Made by a program: the position numbers and the translations under genes. This document shows positions 30,899 to 39,914 of a stretch of 64,000 bases of DNA, one piece after another. The stretch's first letter is position 1, and every line of letters begins with the position of its first letter. The notes beneath the pieces were generated by a model that worked only from the letters and a program-made list of their open reading frames with translations, made no database searches and was not told where the DNA came from. Source of the stretch: Ferruginivarius sediminum (GTDB taxonomy: Bacteria; Pseudomonadota; Alphaproteobacteria; Kiloniellales; Rhodovibrionaceae); the NCBI RefSeq assembly GCF_003344765.1, contig NZ_QPMH01000004.1, positions 244,864 through 308,863 on the forward strand, written 5' to 3'.

Positions 30899-31453
30899 AT
30901 GAGCCAGGGTCTGAAGATTGCTGTTGTCGGATCGGCACTTGCGGCGCTTGCGTTCGCTACACCCGCCGTGGCCGAAGAACTGACCGTCGAGATGCATCTC
31001 ATCAGCAAGGAGGGCGTGGGCAAGTCTATCGGCACTGCGCATGCGTCCGACACCGACAACGGGCTGTTGCTGAAGCTGGACCTCGCCGCCGAGTTGTCGC
31101 CGGGGCCGCATGGGTTCCACGTCCATGAAAACCCAAGCTGCGAGCCCGCCATGAAGGACGGCGAGCCGGTGGCCGGGCTGGCCGCCGGCGGGCACTTCGA
31201 TCCGGAAGGGACCGGCAAGCATATGGGGCCCAGCGGAACCGGCCACCTGGGCGATCTGCCGGTCATTTATGTCGAGGTGGACGAGGATGGCGCCCTGCCG
31301 GTCCGGCGGCCGCTGCTCGCCCCGCGTCTCAAGGTGGCGGATCTCAGGGGGCGTTCACTGGTGATCCATGCGCAGGGCGACAATTACCGTGACGAGCCGG
31401 AGCCTCTTGGCGGTGGGGGCGCCCGCGTTGCCTGTGGTGTCGTGCCGGAATGA
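30899..31453 (+). CDS. sodC: Periplasmic Cu/Zn superoxide dismutase, 184 aa
   Basis: Disproportionates superoxide in the periplasm. A signal peptide (MSQGLKIAVVGSALAALAFA, cleavage after AVA) precedes the mature enzyme. Copper and zinc ligands are visible: the HGFHVHE pair, GGHFDP, KHMGPSGTGHLGDLP with the zinc His and Asp, and VIHAQGDNYRDEP. The disulfide cysteines are in NPSCEP and RVACGVV. I chose ATG 30899, 6 bp after GGGAGGG; in-frame ATGs at 30884 and 30893 sit on top of the SD. The leader has a 15-bp tandem repeat. Confidence 0.95.
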   Translation: MSQGLKIAVVGSALAALAFATPAVAEELTVEMHLISKEGVGKSIGTAHASDTDNGLLLKLDLAAELSPGPHGFHVHENPSCEPAMKDGEPVAGLAAGGHFDPEGTGKHMGPSGTGHLGDLPVIYVEVDEDGALPVRRPLLAPRLKVADLRGRSLVIHAQGDNYRDEPEPLGGGGARVACGVVPE

Positions 31454-31582
31454 TCTTTCGGATGAGCCTCTTGCGCGGCACGCAATGTTGCTTATTTGTT
31501 TCGTGCCCGGACAGTTCCGAGCCGCTGGGCGCTAGTGCCCGGCGTGGTGCGCGGCCTTCGCGTGCCGCGCTGGAGGTGGACG

Positions 31583-31735
31583 ATGACGACGACTACAGGC
31601 GGAAAGGGCTGGTTGGAACGCCACGAAAAGGCCGCTTACTGGGTTGGCGGCGTGGCCATGGCGGCGGCCGTCGCGGCCATTCTACTGTACTTCTGGTTTA
31701 CGGGAGAACCGACGCCGCCGGCCAGCATGGGTTGA
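31583..31735 (+). CDS. Small single-pass membrane protein, 50 aa
   Basis: A 50-codon gene with a strong SD (GGAGG, 6 bp before ATG 31583). The product has a charged N-terminus (TTTTGGKGWLERHEKAAYWV), one hydrophobic helix (GGVAMAAAVAAILLYFWF) and a short TGEPTPPASMG tail, so it is probably an inner-membrane protein with its N-terminus in the cytoplasm. I do not recognise a family. It is a single-gene unit closed by a strong terminator. Confidence 0.7.
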   Translation: MTTTTGGKGWLERHEKAAYWVGGVAMAAAVAAILLYFWFTGEPTPPASMG

Positions 31736-31748
31736 CCGTCCAAAGGCG

Positions 31749-31778
31749 ATGGCGCGGCCGTATCCTCGGCTGCGCCAT
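31749..31778 (+). terminator. Hairpin terminator after the 50-aa membrane protein gene
   Basis: ATGGCGCGGCCG (31749-31760), loop TATCCT, and CGGCTGCGCCAT (31767-31778) form a 12-bp stem with one G-U pair, followed by TCCATTTCAT. A smaller CCCCG/CGGGG hairpin follows at 31795-31810. Confidence 0.7.
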
Positions 31779-31870
31779 TCCATTTCATGCACAACCCCGC
31801 GTAGTCGGGGTGCGGTCGGCACCGTCTGGGATCATGGTGAGCCGTTGAGCGGTCAAGGAGGGCTCCTGGT

Positions 31871-32896
31871 ATGGTGCTCCTGACGGTTGGCGTGCTGCTC
31901 GGCGATCCTCGGCTTCCCTATCCCTACGCTGTCGACGGGACGTTCGGGACCGAGGAGATCGAGGCCGTCCGGCATCTCAATGCGGCCCTGTCAAAGCTTG
32001 TGGGGTGGCGTTTCACTTTCCTCGACGATCACAAGTCGCTTATCGACGATCTGCGGAACCGGCGTCCTGGGCTGGTCCTGAACTTCTGCGATACCGGATT
32101 CAGGAATAGCTGGGAACTAGAGCGCAATATTCCCGCGCTGTTGGAAATCCTCGATATTCCATACACAGGCGCCGATCCCATGGGGATCAGCATCAGCACT
32201 GACAAGGCGCTTGTGCGCGTCCTGGCAGCCGGGCAGGGTATGCCTGTTCCCAATGAAACCTACGTCGACCTCACCGCTGATCCGCTTGTCCTCCCAAGCA
32301 TCTATCCCTGCCTCATAAAGCCGAACAGCAGTGGCGGCAGCTTTGGCATCACACGCGATTGCGTGGTGCACGATTCGGCAGAGGCGGAGGAATATCTGCG
32401 CTGGCTGGCGGCAAAGCTCACCACGCCGGACGCGCTGATCCAGGATTTCCTGACCGGGAGGGAATACACAGTGGGCCTCGTCGGCAATCCGCAAGGCGGC
32501 TTCACGGTCCTGCCGCCGCTGGAGATCGATTACAGCGACCTGGACTTCGGCCTGCCGCCGATCCTGACCTACGGTTCGAAAGCCGACCCGCGGTCCCCCT
32601 ACTGGAACAAGCTGCGCTTCCGCCAGGCGGAGCTCGACGATGTGAAGTGGAGCCAGCTCGTCGATCATTCCGTCAGGCTGTTCCGCCGGCTGGCGCTGCG
32701 GGATTACGCGCGCTTCGATTACCGGGAGGGAGATGACGGCCAGCCGCGTCTATTGGATGCCAACACGAACCCGACATGGTACTGGGACGGCAAGCTGGCG
32801 ATGATGGCGGGGTGGGCCGGTTACCCCTACCACGAACTGCTGCGGCTTATCCTGGAAGCGGCGGCGGCGCGCTATGGCATGGACGTCGCGCGGTAG
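31871..32896 (+). CDS. D-alanine-D-alanine ligase-like ATP-grasp protein, 341 aa
   Basis: ATP-grasp enzyme distantly like D-Ala-D-Ala ligase: the N-terminal part has LVLNFCDTGFRNSWELERNI and YTGADPMGISISTDKALVRV (Lys for ATP), followed by YPCLIKPNSSGGSFGIT, IQDFLTGREYTVGLVGN and the Mg-binding RLLDANTNPTWYWDG. It makes a peptide-like or amide bond, but the substrate is unknown: the residues that select D-Ala are not evident and the canonical ddl gene should be in the dcw cluster. It is preceded by GGAGG and is convergent with a CocE/NonD hydrolase gene. Confidence 0.82.
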   Translation: MVLLTVGVLLGDPRLPYPYAVDGTFGTEEIEAVRHLNAALSKLVGWRFTFLDDHKSLIDDLRNRRPGLVLNFCDTGFRNSWELERNIPALLEILDIPYTGADPMGISISTDKALVRVLAAGQGMPVPNETYVDLTADPLVLPSIYPCLIKPNSSGGSFGITRDCVVHDSAEAEEYLRWLAAKLTTPDALIQDFLTGREYTVGLVGNPQGGFTVLPPLEIDYSDLDFGLPPILTYGSKADPRSPYWNKLRFRQAELDDVKWSQLVDHSVRLFRRLALRDYARFDYREGDDGQPRLLDANTNPTWYWDGKLAMMAGWAGYPYHELLRLILEAAAARYGMDVAR

Positions 32897-32921
32897 GGAG
32901 ACGGTTCATTCCCTTCTCGCC

Positions 32922-34955
32922 TCAAAGCAGATCGCGCGTCACCTCCTCGTCCCATTCCCGACGGGCAAAGAGGTCGGTTCCCTCGTAAGCCTTCAGGATG
33001 CCGCGAACGCGGAACGTACGCGCCGTCGCCGTGAGTTGCGTTCGGCATTCCAGGCGGGTCGACCAGTCCCCGCGGCGGTGCGTTGTCACCTGTTCGATAA
33101 CCGCCTCGGCCAAGTCGGGATCGTATTCGTGAATCGTATAGGTCTTGGAGATCGTATAGCCCACGGTAAGGTCGATATCCTCGATCCGGGCGAGGGCCGC
33201 CCCGCCGAAATCGCCGCCGTCGCTGGAGATCCGGTAGACCGTCATGTTCGTCGTGAGATCGCGTTCCACCCTGCGGCGGAAGGGCGCCGTCGACAGCGTG
33301 GTCAGCTCGGGCCTGGGGCCGCGTTCCGGCAATGCGAACGGGCGCAAGCTGTCGTCGGCCTCGCGTGGGGGACGCTGCGGAAGCTCCAACCAGCTCGTAC
33401 CTGTATAAACGGTCAGATTGACGGGCTCCGGCGCTGGCCAGATCACGGGCCAGTAGCTGGTGGATACCGAGATGCGGATCGTGTGGTGTGGGCTGAAAGC
33501 ATAGGCGCTCGCGTTCAGCTTCAACGACACCCGGTAGCGCTGCCCAGGCTCCAGCGGTTCCGGCCGTTCCCGACTCTCACGCTGCGTCAGGTTGAGGATG
33601 CCGTAGCTCACCCGCGTTGATGCGCCGTCGGGGGCGACGTCGTTCAGGCGAACGATAACATAAGCAACGGGACGGTCCACCGCCAAGTCGAGCGAGACGA
33701 CAGGCGAGCCGAGAATCTCCAGGCGCTGGTCCAGCGGATCGGAATCGAAGACCAGGGACTTGCCGTCGTCCTCGCGCTGGTCGGTCGGCGCCTCGCCTTC
33801 CGCACCGAAACCGTACCAGTCGCCCGCCGCCAGACCGGTCGTCTGGGGAGAGGCGATGCGCATCCGGTCTTCCTTGTCGGGCCGCTCGCCCAGCGAAAGG
33901 ACGTTCAGGTACCAGCGGCGAGATTCGATGCGCGGCGAGGGCCATGCCTCCTCGGCCACCCATCGGCCGGGCCGTTCCTCATACATCGGGGCCGGCGGGA
34001 CGTATTCCTCCATCCACACGCGAAGCTGCGGTTCGTCCATGATTCCCGTGTCCTGGCCCATGAGCCAGTGGTCCCACCAGCGCAGCGCTTCCTGGAAAAA
34101 CCCGATGCTGGGGCCGGGCAGGGCTGCGTGCGGAAAGGCGTGAGACCACGGCCCAATCAGCGCCTTTCTCGGGACCTTCAAGCCTTCCATCAGGCGCGGG
34201 ATGGCGTTCGAGTAGCCGTCGCTCCAGCCGCCGACCGCGTAGACGGGGCAGGCGATCGATTCGTAGTCCTCCCCGACCGATCCGTGTTTCCAGTAGTCGT
34301 CCCGGTGCGGATGGCGCATCCAGACGAGCGGGTAGAGCACGGCGTTGTCGATCCGGTGACGCCACTTGGCCCGCCAGTCGCGGCCGACGATGTCGGGATC
34401 CGGCGGGCAGGTCGCGCAGGAGAGAAACACCGACCCCCAGCTCAGGTTCTCGTTCAGGAGACATCCGCCCTGGTAGTGAACGTCGTCGCCATAGCGGTCG
34501 TCGGTCGAGCACATCGTGATGATGGCCTTGAGCGCAGGCGGGCGGAGGGCAGCGACCTGCAGCGCGTTGAAGCCGCCCCAGGAGATTCCCATCATGCCGA
34601 CGTCGCCGGTGCTCCATGGCTGCTGGACGATCCACTCGATGGCCTCGACCGCGTCGTCCAGCTCCTGTTGCAGGTACTCATCGAGAAGGAGGCCGTCGGA
34701 ATCGCCCGAGCCTCGAAGGTCGAGGCGGATCGAGGCATAGCCGTGTCCGGCGAAATAGCGGTGCAGCGGCTCGTCGCGCAGGCGCGTGAAGTCCCGTTTG
34801 CGATAGGGCATGTACTCCAGGATCGCGGGAACCGGCCTTTGGTCCGCGTCGGAGGGCAACCAGATGCGCGCCGCAAGTCGGCAGCCGTCCGACATCGGGA
34901 TCCAGACATTCTCGATGACCCGCACCTTGCGCGGGAAGTCGCTGACGATCTTCAC
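32922..34955 (-). CDS. CocE/NonD family hydrolase A, 677 aa
   Basis: Large serine hydrolase (X-Pro dipeptidyl-peptidase S15 fold plus jelly-roll C-terminal domain), cytoplasmic with no signal peptide. The nucleophile is Ser in GMMGISWGGFNALQ. The likely acid is Asp in VGGWSDGYSN and the base His in GPWSHAFPH. The C-terminal domain ends with a GDWSTRLECRTQLTA segment. Family members hydrolyse esters or amides (cocaine, glutaryl-7-ACA, X-Pro peptides); the natural substrate here is unknown. GTG 34955 follows AGGAGATGCC; an upstream GTG at 34970 is weaker. It is divergent from a close paralogue. Confidence 0.9.
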   Translation of the reverse strand: MKIVSDFPRKVRVIENVWIPMSDGCRLAARIWLPSDADQRPVPAILEYMPYRKRDFTRLRDEPLHRYFAGHGYASIRLDLRGSGDSDGLLLDEYLQQELDDAVEAIEWIVQQPWSTGDVGMMGISWGGFNALQVAALRPPALKAIITMCSTDDRYGDDVHYQGGCLLNENLSWGSVFLSCATCPPDPDIVGRDWRAKWRHRIDNAVLYPLVWMRHPHRDDYWKHGSVGEDYESIACPVYAVGGWSDGYSNAIPRLMEGLKVPRKALIGPWSHAFPHAALPGPSIGFFQEALRWWDHWLMGQDTGIMDEPQLRVWMEEYVPPAPMYEERPGRWVAEEAWPSPRIESRRWYLNVLSLGERPDKEDRMRIASPQTTGLAAGDWYGFGAEGEAPTDQREDDGKSLVFDSDPLDQRLEILGSPVVSLDLAVDRPVAYVIVRLNDVAPDGASTRVSYGILNLTQRESRERPEPLEPGQRYRVSLKLNASAYAFSPHHTIRISVSTSYWPVIWPAPEPVNLTVYTGTSWLELPQRPPREADDSLRPFALPERGPRPELTTLSTAPFRRRVERDLTTNMTVYRISSDGGDFGGAALARIEDIDLTVGYTISKTYTIHEYDPDLAEAVIEQVTTHRRGDWSTRLECRTQLTATARTFRVRGILKAYEGTDLFARREWDEEVTRDLL

Positions 34956-35058
34956 GGCATCTCCTGTCACGACATCGGCGTCTGCGCCGTTACACGAGGG
35001 GAACGCCTTGATTTGCCCTGGCGTTCACGAGGCACGGAAGGTCAGGAGTCGAAACGTG

Positions 35059-37068
35059 ATGCACGAAAGTGGTGCCGCCGATATCGAGGTGATCGAAAAT
35101 ACTTGGATCGCCATGTCGGACGGCTGCCGCCTGGCCGCCAAGGTCTGGCTGCCGGTTAACGCGGCGAACCGGCCGATTCCCGCGATCCTGGAGTATATTC
35201 CCTACCGCAAGCGAGACTTCAAGCGGATCCGGGACTGCGAGATCCACGGTTTCTTCGCCCGGCATGGCTACGCCGCCGTTCGCGTCGATCTGCGCGGCAG
35301 CGGCGATTCCGAGGGTGTCCTGAGCGACGAGTATTTGCCGCAGGAACTGGCGGACGGTGTCGAGGTCATACGATGGATCGCCACACAGCCGTGGTGCGAC
35401 GGCCGCGTCGGCATGATCGGAATATCCTGGGGCGGCTTCAACGGGCTGCAGATTGCTGCTCTGCAGTCGCCGGAGCTACGGGCCGTCATCACCGTCTGCT
35501 CTTCCGACGATCGCTATACGGACGACGTCCACTACATGGGCGGTTGCCTGTTAACCGATAACCTCTCCTGGGCGTCGGTCATGCTTTCCTACAATTCCTG
35601 TCCGCCCGATCCCGAAATCGTCGGCGCGCGTTGGCGGGACATGTGGCTCCAGCGTCTCGACGGCAGCGGCCTCTGGCTGCAGAACTGGCTGGAGCATCAG
35701 CGCCGCGACGCCTTCTGGCGTCACGGCTCGGTTTGTGAGGACTTCGCGGCCATTCGTTGTCCGGTGTTCGCGGTTTCCGGCTGGGCGGACGGTTACTGCA
35801 ATACCGTCTTCCGGCTACTCCGGAATCTTCGGGTACCCCGCAAGGGCCTTGTCGGGCCGTGGGGGCACAAGTATCCGCACATAGGCGGGCCCGGCCCATC
35901 CATCGATTTCCTGTCGGAGTGCGTTCGCTGGTGGGATCGCTGGCTGAAGGAGATCGACAACGGGCTGGATGACGAACCCATGCTGCGCGCCTGGATGCAG
36001 GACACCGTGTCCCCGATCAGTGACGACCGTCCAGGCCGTTGGGTAGCAGAGGAAGATTGGCCCAGCGCTCGGATCGGCAATGAGACCTATTCTTTGACGC
36101 CCACCGGACTGCATCGAGATGCGGGTGAGACAGCCGGCGCAGATCTGTCAATTCGGAGCCCCCTCAGTGTGGGTCTGTTCGCCGGCAAATGGTGCAGCTA
36201 TTCCGAAAGCACCGACCTTCCCACCGATCAGCGGCTGGAGGATGGGGGCTCGTTGACATTCGACAGCCCGCCATTGCCCGAGGATCTGGAGATCCTCGGG
36301 CAGCCTTTGGTTGAACTTGAGTTATCGGCGAACAGGCCGCAGGCGATGGTCGCCGTGCGTCTTTCCGATATCGGACCCGACGGAACGGTCACGCTGGTAA
36401 CCTACGGCCTTCTGAACCTCAGCCACCGCGAGGGCCATGCCCAGCCACAGCCGGTCGTTCCAGGCGAGCGTTACAGGGTCACTGTCCGGCTGAACAACGT
36501 CGGGCAGCGCTTCCCCGCCGGGAACCGCATCAGGGTGGCGGTCTCGACATCGTACTGGCCGCTTGCCTGGCCTTCGCCGGAACCGGCGACCCTGACGATT
36601 CATACCGGCGGTAGCGGGCTCGTTCTGCCGGTGCGGCCGGAAAGCGGGCTGGATGCGGGCATGTACGACCTGGGTGCTCCAAGAACGGCGGCCGGGCCGC
36701 CGACGACGCTCCTGACGCCGGCGCATCGCGAGTGGACGGTGCTTTTCAACTTGGCCACCAATGAAGCGGTGCTACAGGTCATTGACAACGATGGCCGCTG
36801 GCGGCTCGACGATATCGGCCTCGCCATCGGCTACGATGTGAACGAGCGATATGCCTACTGCAACGACGACTACACCACTGTTTGCGGTGAGGTCACCAAC
36901 AGGCGCTCGTTCGAACGCGGCGACTGGAGCATTGCGACGACGACGCGCACGATTCTGACATCGACATCGACTCACTTCCGGATTCACGCCGCCGTCGATG
37001 CGTATGAAGGAGAGGACCGCATCTTCTCAAGGAACTGGGACGAGACGATTGCGCGCGATAATATGTGA
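35059..37068 (+). CDS. CocE/NonD family hydrolase B, 669 aa
   Basis: Paralogue of the divergent gene, of nearly equal length and with the same layout. Motifs match one for one: RVDLRGSGDSEGVLSDEYLP, GMIGISWGGFNGLQ (nucleophile Ser), VSGWADGYCN (Asp), GPWGHKYPHIGGPGPSIDF (His). The C-terminal jelly-roll domain and the closing GDWSIATTTRTILTS follow. ATG 35059 has AGGAG 9 bp upstream; GTG 35056 is an alternative. The two start codons are about 100 bp apart, so the genes share one regulatory region. Likely arose by duplication and inversion; substrates are unknown. Confidence 0.9.
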   Translation: MHESGAADIEVIENTWIAMSDGCRLAAKVWLPVNAANRPIPAILEYIPYRKRDFKRIRDCEIHGFFARHGYAAVRVDLRGSGDSEGVLSDEYLPQELADGVEVIRWIATQPWCDGRVGMIGISWGGFNGLQIAALQSPELRAVITVCSSDDRYTDDVHYMGGCLLTDNLSWASVMLSYNSCPPDPEIVGARWRDMWLQRLDGSGLWLQNWLEHQRRDAFWRHGSVCEDFAAIRCPVFAVSGWADGYCNTVFRLLRNLRVPRKGLVGPWGHKYPHIGGPGPSIDFLSECVRWWDRWLKEIDNGLDDEPMLRAWMQDTVSPISDDRPGRWVAEEDWPSARIGNETYSLTPTGLHRDAGETAGADLSIRSPLSVGLFAGKWCSYSESTDLPTDQRLEDGGSLTFDSPPLPEDLEILGQPLVELELSANRPQAMVAVRLSDIGPDGTVTLVTYGLLNLSHREGHAQPQPVVPGERYRVTVRLNNVGQRFPAGNRIRVAVSTSYWPLAWPSPEPATLTIHTGGSGLVLPVRPESGLDAGMYDLGAPRTAAGPPTTLLTPAHREWTVLFNLATNEAVLQVIDNDGRWRLDDIGLAIGYDVNERYAYCNDDYTTVCGEVTNRRSFERGDWSIATTTRTILTSTSTHFRIHAAVDAYEGEDRIFSRNWDETIARDNM

Positions 37069-37260
37069 ATCACCGGTAGACTTCCCGATGCCCGGGATTC
37101 CCTGCTATTTGGCGGTCCGTGTGAGCCAACGCGACGCTTGAGCCAAAATGCCCTTGGCGAAGCCTGACAGATTCACGAACAAATCAATCAGCCGGGAGTC
37201 GACGCGGGTGGGCCTTTTGTAGCAGTCTCGCGGCCTTTCCCAGGGGATCATGGAGCGATT

Positions 37261-37998
37261 ATGGCGAACCAACAAGGCGAGGCCGGCGGGCGGGAGCGGC
37301 TGCGGGCCTGGTCGATTCATATTCTGACGGCAATCGGAATGCTGCCGGGCCTGATGGCCCTCGCGGCGATTTTCGAGAACGATGCACCGCTTGCGCTCAT
37401 CTGGCTCGGCATCGCCCTGGCGGTCGACAGCCTGGACGGTCCCCTGGCGCGACGTTACCGGGTGACAGAGGTACTGCCCCGGATCGATGGGGCAATCCTC
37501 GATCATGTCGTCGATTACACGACCTACACGCTGATCCCCGCGATTTTCCTTTATCGCTTCGGCCTGGTTCCCGCTGGTTTCGAGCTTCCCGCCGCCGGCT
37601 TCATCATGGTGGTTTCGCTCTACTGCTTCGCGAACAAGGAGATGAAGACGGGGGACAACTTCTTCTCCGGCTTCCCAGCTACCTGGAACGTCGCGGTCCT
37701 CTATTTCTACATCCTGAACAGCGACCCCGTGCTGAACCTGATCGTCGTGCTGGTCTGTGGCGTGCTGATTTTCGTGCCGATGAAGTTCGTGCACCCCTTC
37801 CGGGTCCACCGCCTGCGGCCGGTGACAATTCCCCTGACCCTCGTGTGGGCGGCCCTGGCCGTGCATCTGGTTCTGGAAAGCCGGGGCGCCGCCGAGGCGG
37901 CGACAGCGTCCCCAACGGCCTACTGGGTCTTCATCGTCGTGTCGCTGTATTTCCTGGGGTTGAGTGTCTGGCGCTCGTTGCGCGGGCGGCTGGGATAG
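37261..37998 (+). CDS. pcs: Phosphatidylcholine synthase, 245 aa
   Basis: Integral membrane enzyme that condenses CDP-diacylglycerol with choline to make phosphatidylcholine. It has about eight hydrophobic segments and the modified CDP-alcohol phosphotransferase signature characteristic of Pcs: DSLDGPLARRYRV and, 12 residues on, RIDGAILDHVVDYTTY. The NKEMKTGDNFFSGFPATWN and KFVHPFRVHRLR loops are typical of the family. It is seen in alphaproteobacteria that take up choline. It is convergent with recQ, 13 bp apart. Confidence 0.95.
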   Translation: MANQQGEAGGRERLRAWSIHILTAIGMLPGLMALAAIFENDAPLALIWLGIALAVDSLDGPLARRYRVTEVLPRIDGAILDHVVDYTTYTLIPAIFLYRFGLVPAGFELPAAGFIMVVSLYCFANKEMKTGDNFFSGFPATWNVAVLYFYILNSDPVLNLIVVLVCGVLIFVPMKFVHPFRVHRLRPVTIPLTLVWAALAVHLVLESRGAAEAATASPTAYWVFIVVSLYFLGLSVWRSLRGRLG

Positions 37999-38011
37999 GC
38001 CGACCGCCCTG

Positions 38012-39841
38012 CTATTCCTCGCTCAACGCCGTCAGGAAGATATCGGCGTAACGGTCCAGCTTACTGCGGCCCACGCCGGGGATGGCGGCGAAGGCGTCGC
38101 GGTTTCGCGGCCGCTGGCGCACCAGCTCGATCAGCGTGGCGTCGGTGAAGACGACGTAGGGCGGCACCCCCTGGGCACCGGCAAGCTCCGCCCGCTTGCC
38201 GCGCAGTTTCTGGAAAAGCTGTTCCTGCTCCGGCGACAGCGATTGCAGCGTGGCCCTCGTCTCCGCGCGGCCGCGCCGCCGGCCGCCGCCTTCGGGCTCC
38301 TTGCGCAGGGTGACGCCAGCCTCTCCGCGCAGGACCGGGACCACCCGCTCGCGATCCGCCAGCCGCAGCACGCCGTGATTCTCGACGTCGACAACGACCA
38401 GGCCCGCGGCGGCGAGCTGTCGGACGATGCCTTGCCAGCGCTTCGCTGGAAGGTGTTTGCCGGCGCCGAACACGCCCAGCGTGTCGTGGCCCCGGCGGGT
38501 GACCTTCTCGGTCTCCTTGCCGGTGAGCACGTCGACGATATGACCCGCGCCAAACGACTGACCGCAGCGGTAGATGGCGGAAAGCAGCAGCCGCGCCTCG
38601 TGCGTGCCGTCCTCGGTTTCCACCGGTGTAAGGCAGGTGTCGCAGTTGCCGCAGGCCTCGCTCGTTTCGCCGAAATATTCCAGCAGGACCTGCCTGCGGC
38701 AGCGCGCGGTTTCGCAATACCCCAGCAGGGACTCGAGCTTGCGCTGCTCCAGGCGCTTGATGTCATCGGGCGCGTCGGAGGATTCGACCAGCCGGCGCAG
38801 CCGCGCCACGTCCTGCAGGCCGTAGAGCATGAGCGCTTCGGCGGGCAGGGAGTCGCGCCCGGCACGGCCGGTTTCCTGGTAATAGGCCTCGAAGGTCTTC
38901 GGCATGTCGAGGTGCGCGACGAAGCGCACGTCGGGCTTATCGATGCCCATGCCGAAGGCGATGGTGGCGACCATCACCAGCCCGTCTTCGTTGACGAAGC
39001 GGTGGTGGCGGTCCGCCCGCTCCTCGGCGGGCATGCCGGCATGGTAGCCGAGCGCCTTGATGCCCTCGCGCCGCAGCATCTCCGCCACTTCCTCGACGCG
39101 CTTGCGGCTCATGCAATAGACGATGCCGCTTTCTCCCGCGTGGGAGCGTTTGATGAAGTCCAGAAGCTGGCGGTTCGCGCTCGTCTTCACCTGCACGCGG
39201 TAGCGGATATTCGGCCGGTCGAAGCTGGCGACGAATTCCCGCGCGCCTTCCAGGCATAGCTGCGCGCGGATGTCCCGCCGGGTCACCGCGTCGGCGGTCG
39301 CGGTAAGCACCACGCGCGGCACTTGGGGGAAGCGCTCGGCCAGCATGGGCAGGCGGCGATACTCTGGGCGGAAGTCATGGCCCCACTGGCTGACGCAATG
39401 GGCCTCGTCGATAGCGAAGAGGGCAAGAGGCACCCGCGCGAGCTGGTCCAGCAGGCTGCCCGCCGTCAGTCGCTCCGGCGAGACGTAGAGGAGGTCCAGC
39501 TCGCCCGCGTCGATTGCCCGGCGGACGTCGCGCGCCGCCTCCGGCTCCAGCGAGGAAGTGAGCGCCGCCGCCGGCACGCCCATCTGGCGCAACTGCGCCA
39601 CCTGGTCCTGCATCAAGGCGATTAGCGGCGAAACCACCACCGCGAGGCCGGGACGAACCAGGGCGGGAACCTGGTAGCAGATCGATTTACCGCCGCCGGT
39701 GGGCATCAGAACCAGCGCATCCCCGCCGGCCACGACATGATCCACGATCTCCCCCTGACCGGGTCGGAAATCGGCATGGCCGAACACGGTCTTCAGGACG
39801 GAACGTGTATCGCTGGCGAGCGGTGTGGCGGCCTCGGGCAT
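38012..39841 (-). CDS. recQ: ATP-dependent DNA helicase RecQ, 609 aa
   Basis: 3'-5' DNA helicase acting in recombination and fork repair. Helicase motifs are Walker A (MPTGGGKSICYQVP), motif Ia and the DEAH box (FAIDEAHCVSQWGHDFRPEY with the aromatic-rich loop), and motif VI (YQETGRAGRDSLPAEALMLY). The RecQ-Ct zinc domain has four Cys (CRRQVLLEYFGE, ACGNCDTC). An HRDC domain (residues about 520-600, ending VGRSKLDRYADIFLTAL) closes the chain. The length is typical. Confidence 0.97.
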   Translation of the reverse strand: MPEAATPLASDTRSVLKTVFGHADFRPGQGEIVDHVVAGGDALVLMPTGGGKSICYQVPALVRPGLAVVVSPLIALMQDQVAQLRQMGVPAAALTSSLEPEAARDVRRAIDAGELDLLYVSPERLTAGSLLDQLARVPLALFAIDEAHCVSQWGHDFRPEYRRLPMLAERFPQVPRVVLTATADAVTRRDIRAQLCLEGAREFVASFDRPNIRYRVQVKTSANRQLLDFIKRSHAGESGIVYCMSRKRVEEVAEMLRREGIKALGYHAGMPAEERADRHHRFVNEDGLVMVATIAFGMGIDKPDVRFVAHLDMPKTFEAYYQETGRAGRDSLPAEALMLYGLQDVARLRRLVESSDAPDDIKRLEQRKLESLLGYCETARCRRQVLLEYFGETSEACGNCDTCLTPVETEDGTHEARLLLSAIYRCGQSFGAGHIVDVLTGKETEKVTRRGHDTLGVFGAGKHLPAKRWQGIVRQLAAAGLVVVDVENHGVLRLADRERVVPVLRGEAGVTLRKEPEGGGRRRGRAETRATLQSLSPEQEQLFQKLRGKRAELAGAQGVPPYVVFTDATLIELVRQRPRNRDAFAAIPGVGRSKLDRYADIFLTALSEE

Positions 39842-39914
39842 CGAATCGACTGTAGGTTCGCTGATCGCCCCAACTAGCCGTCGATAGCTTGAATGTCCAA
39901 TGTTGAGGGGCAGC

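Noticed and set aside
37964..39259. A 431-codon plus-strand open frame over recQ
   Set aside because: It is the shadow of the RecQ gene, which carries all helicase, zinc and HRDC motifs.
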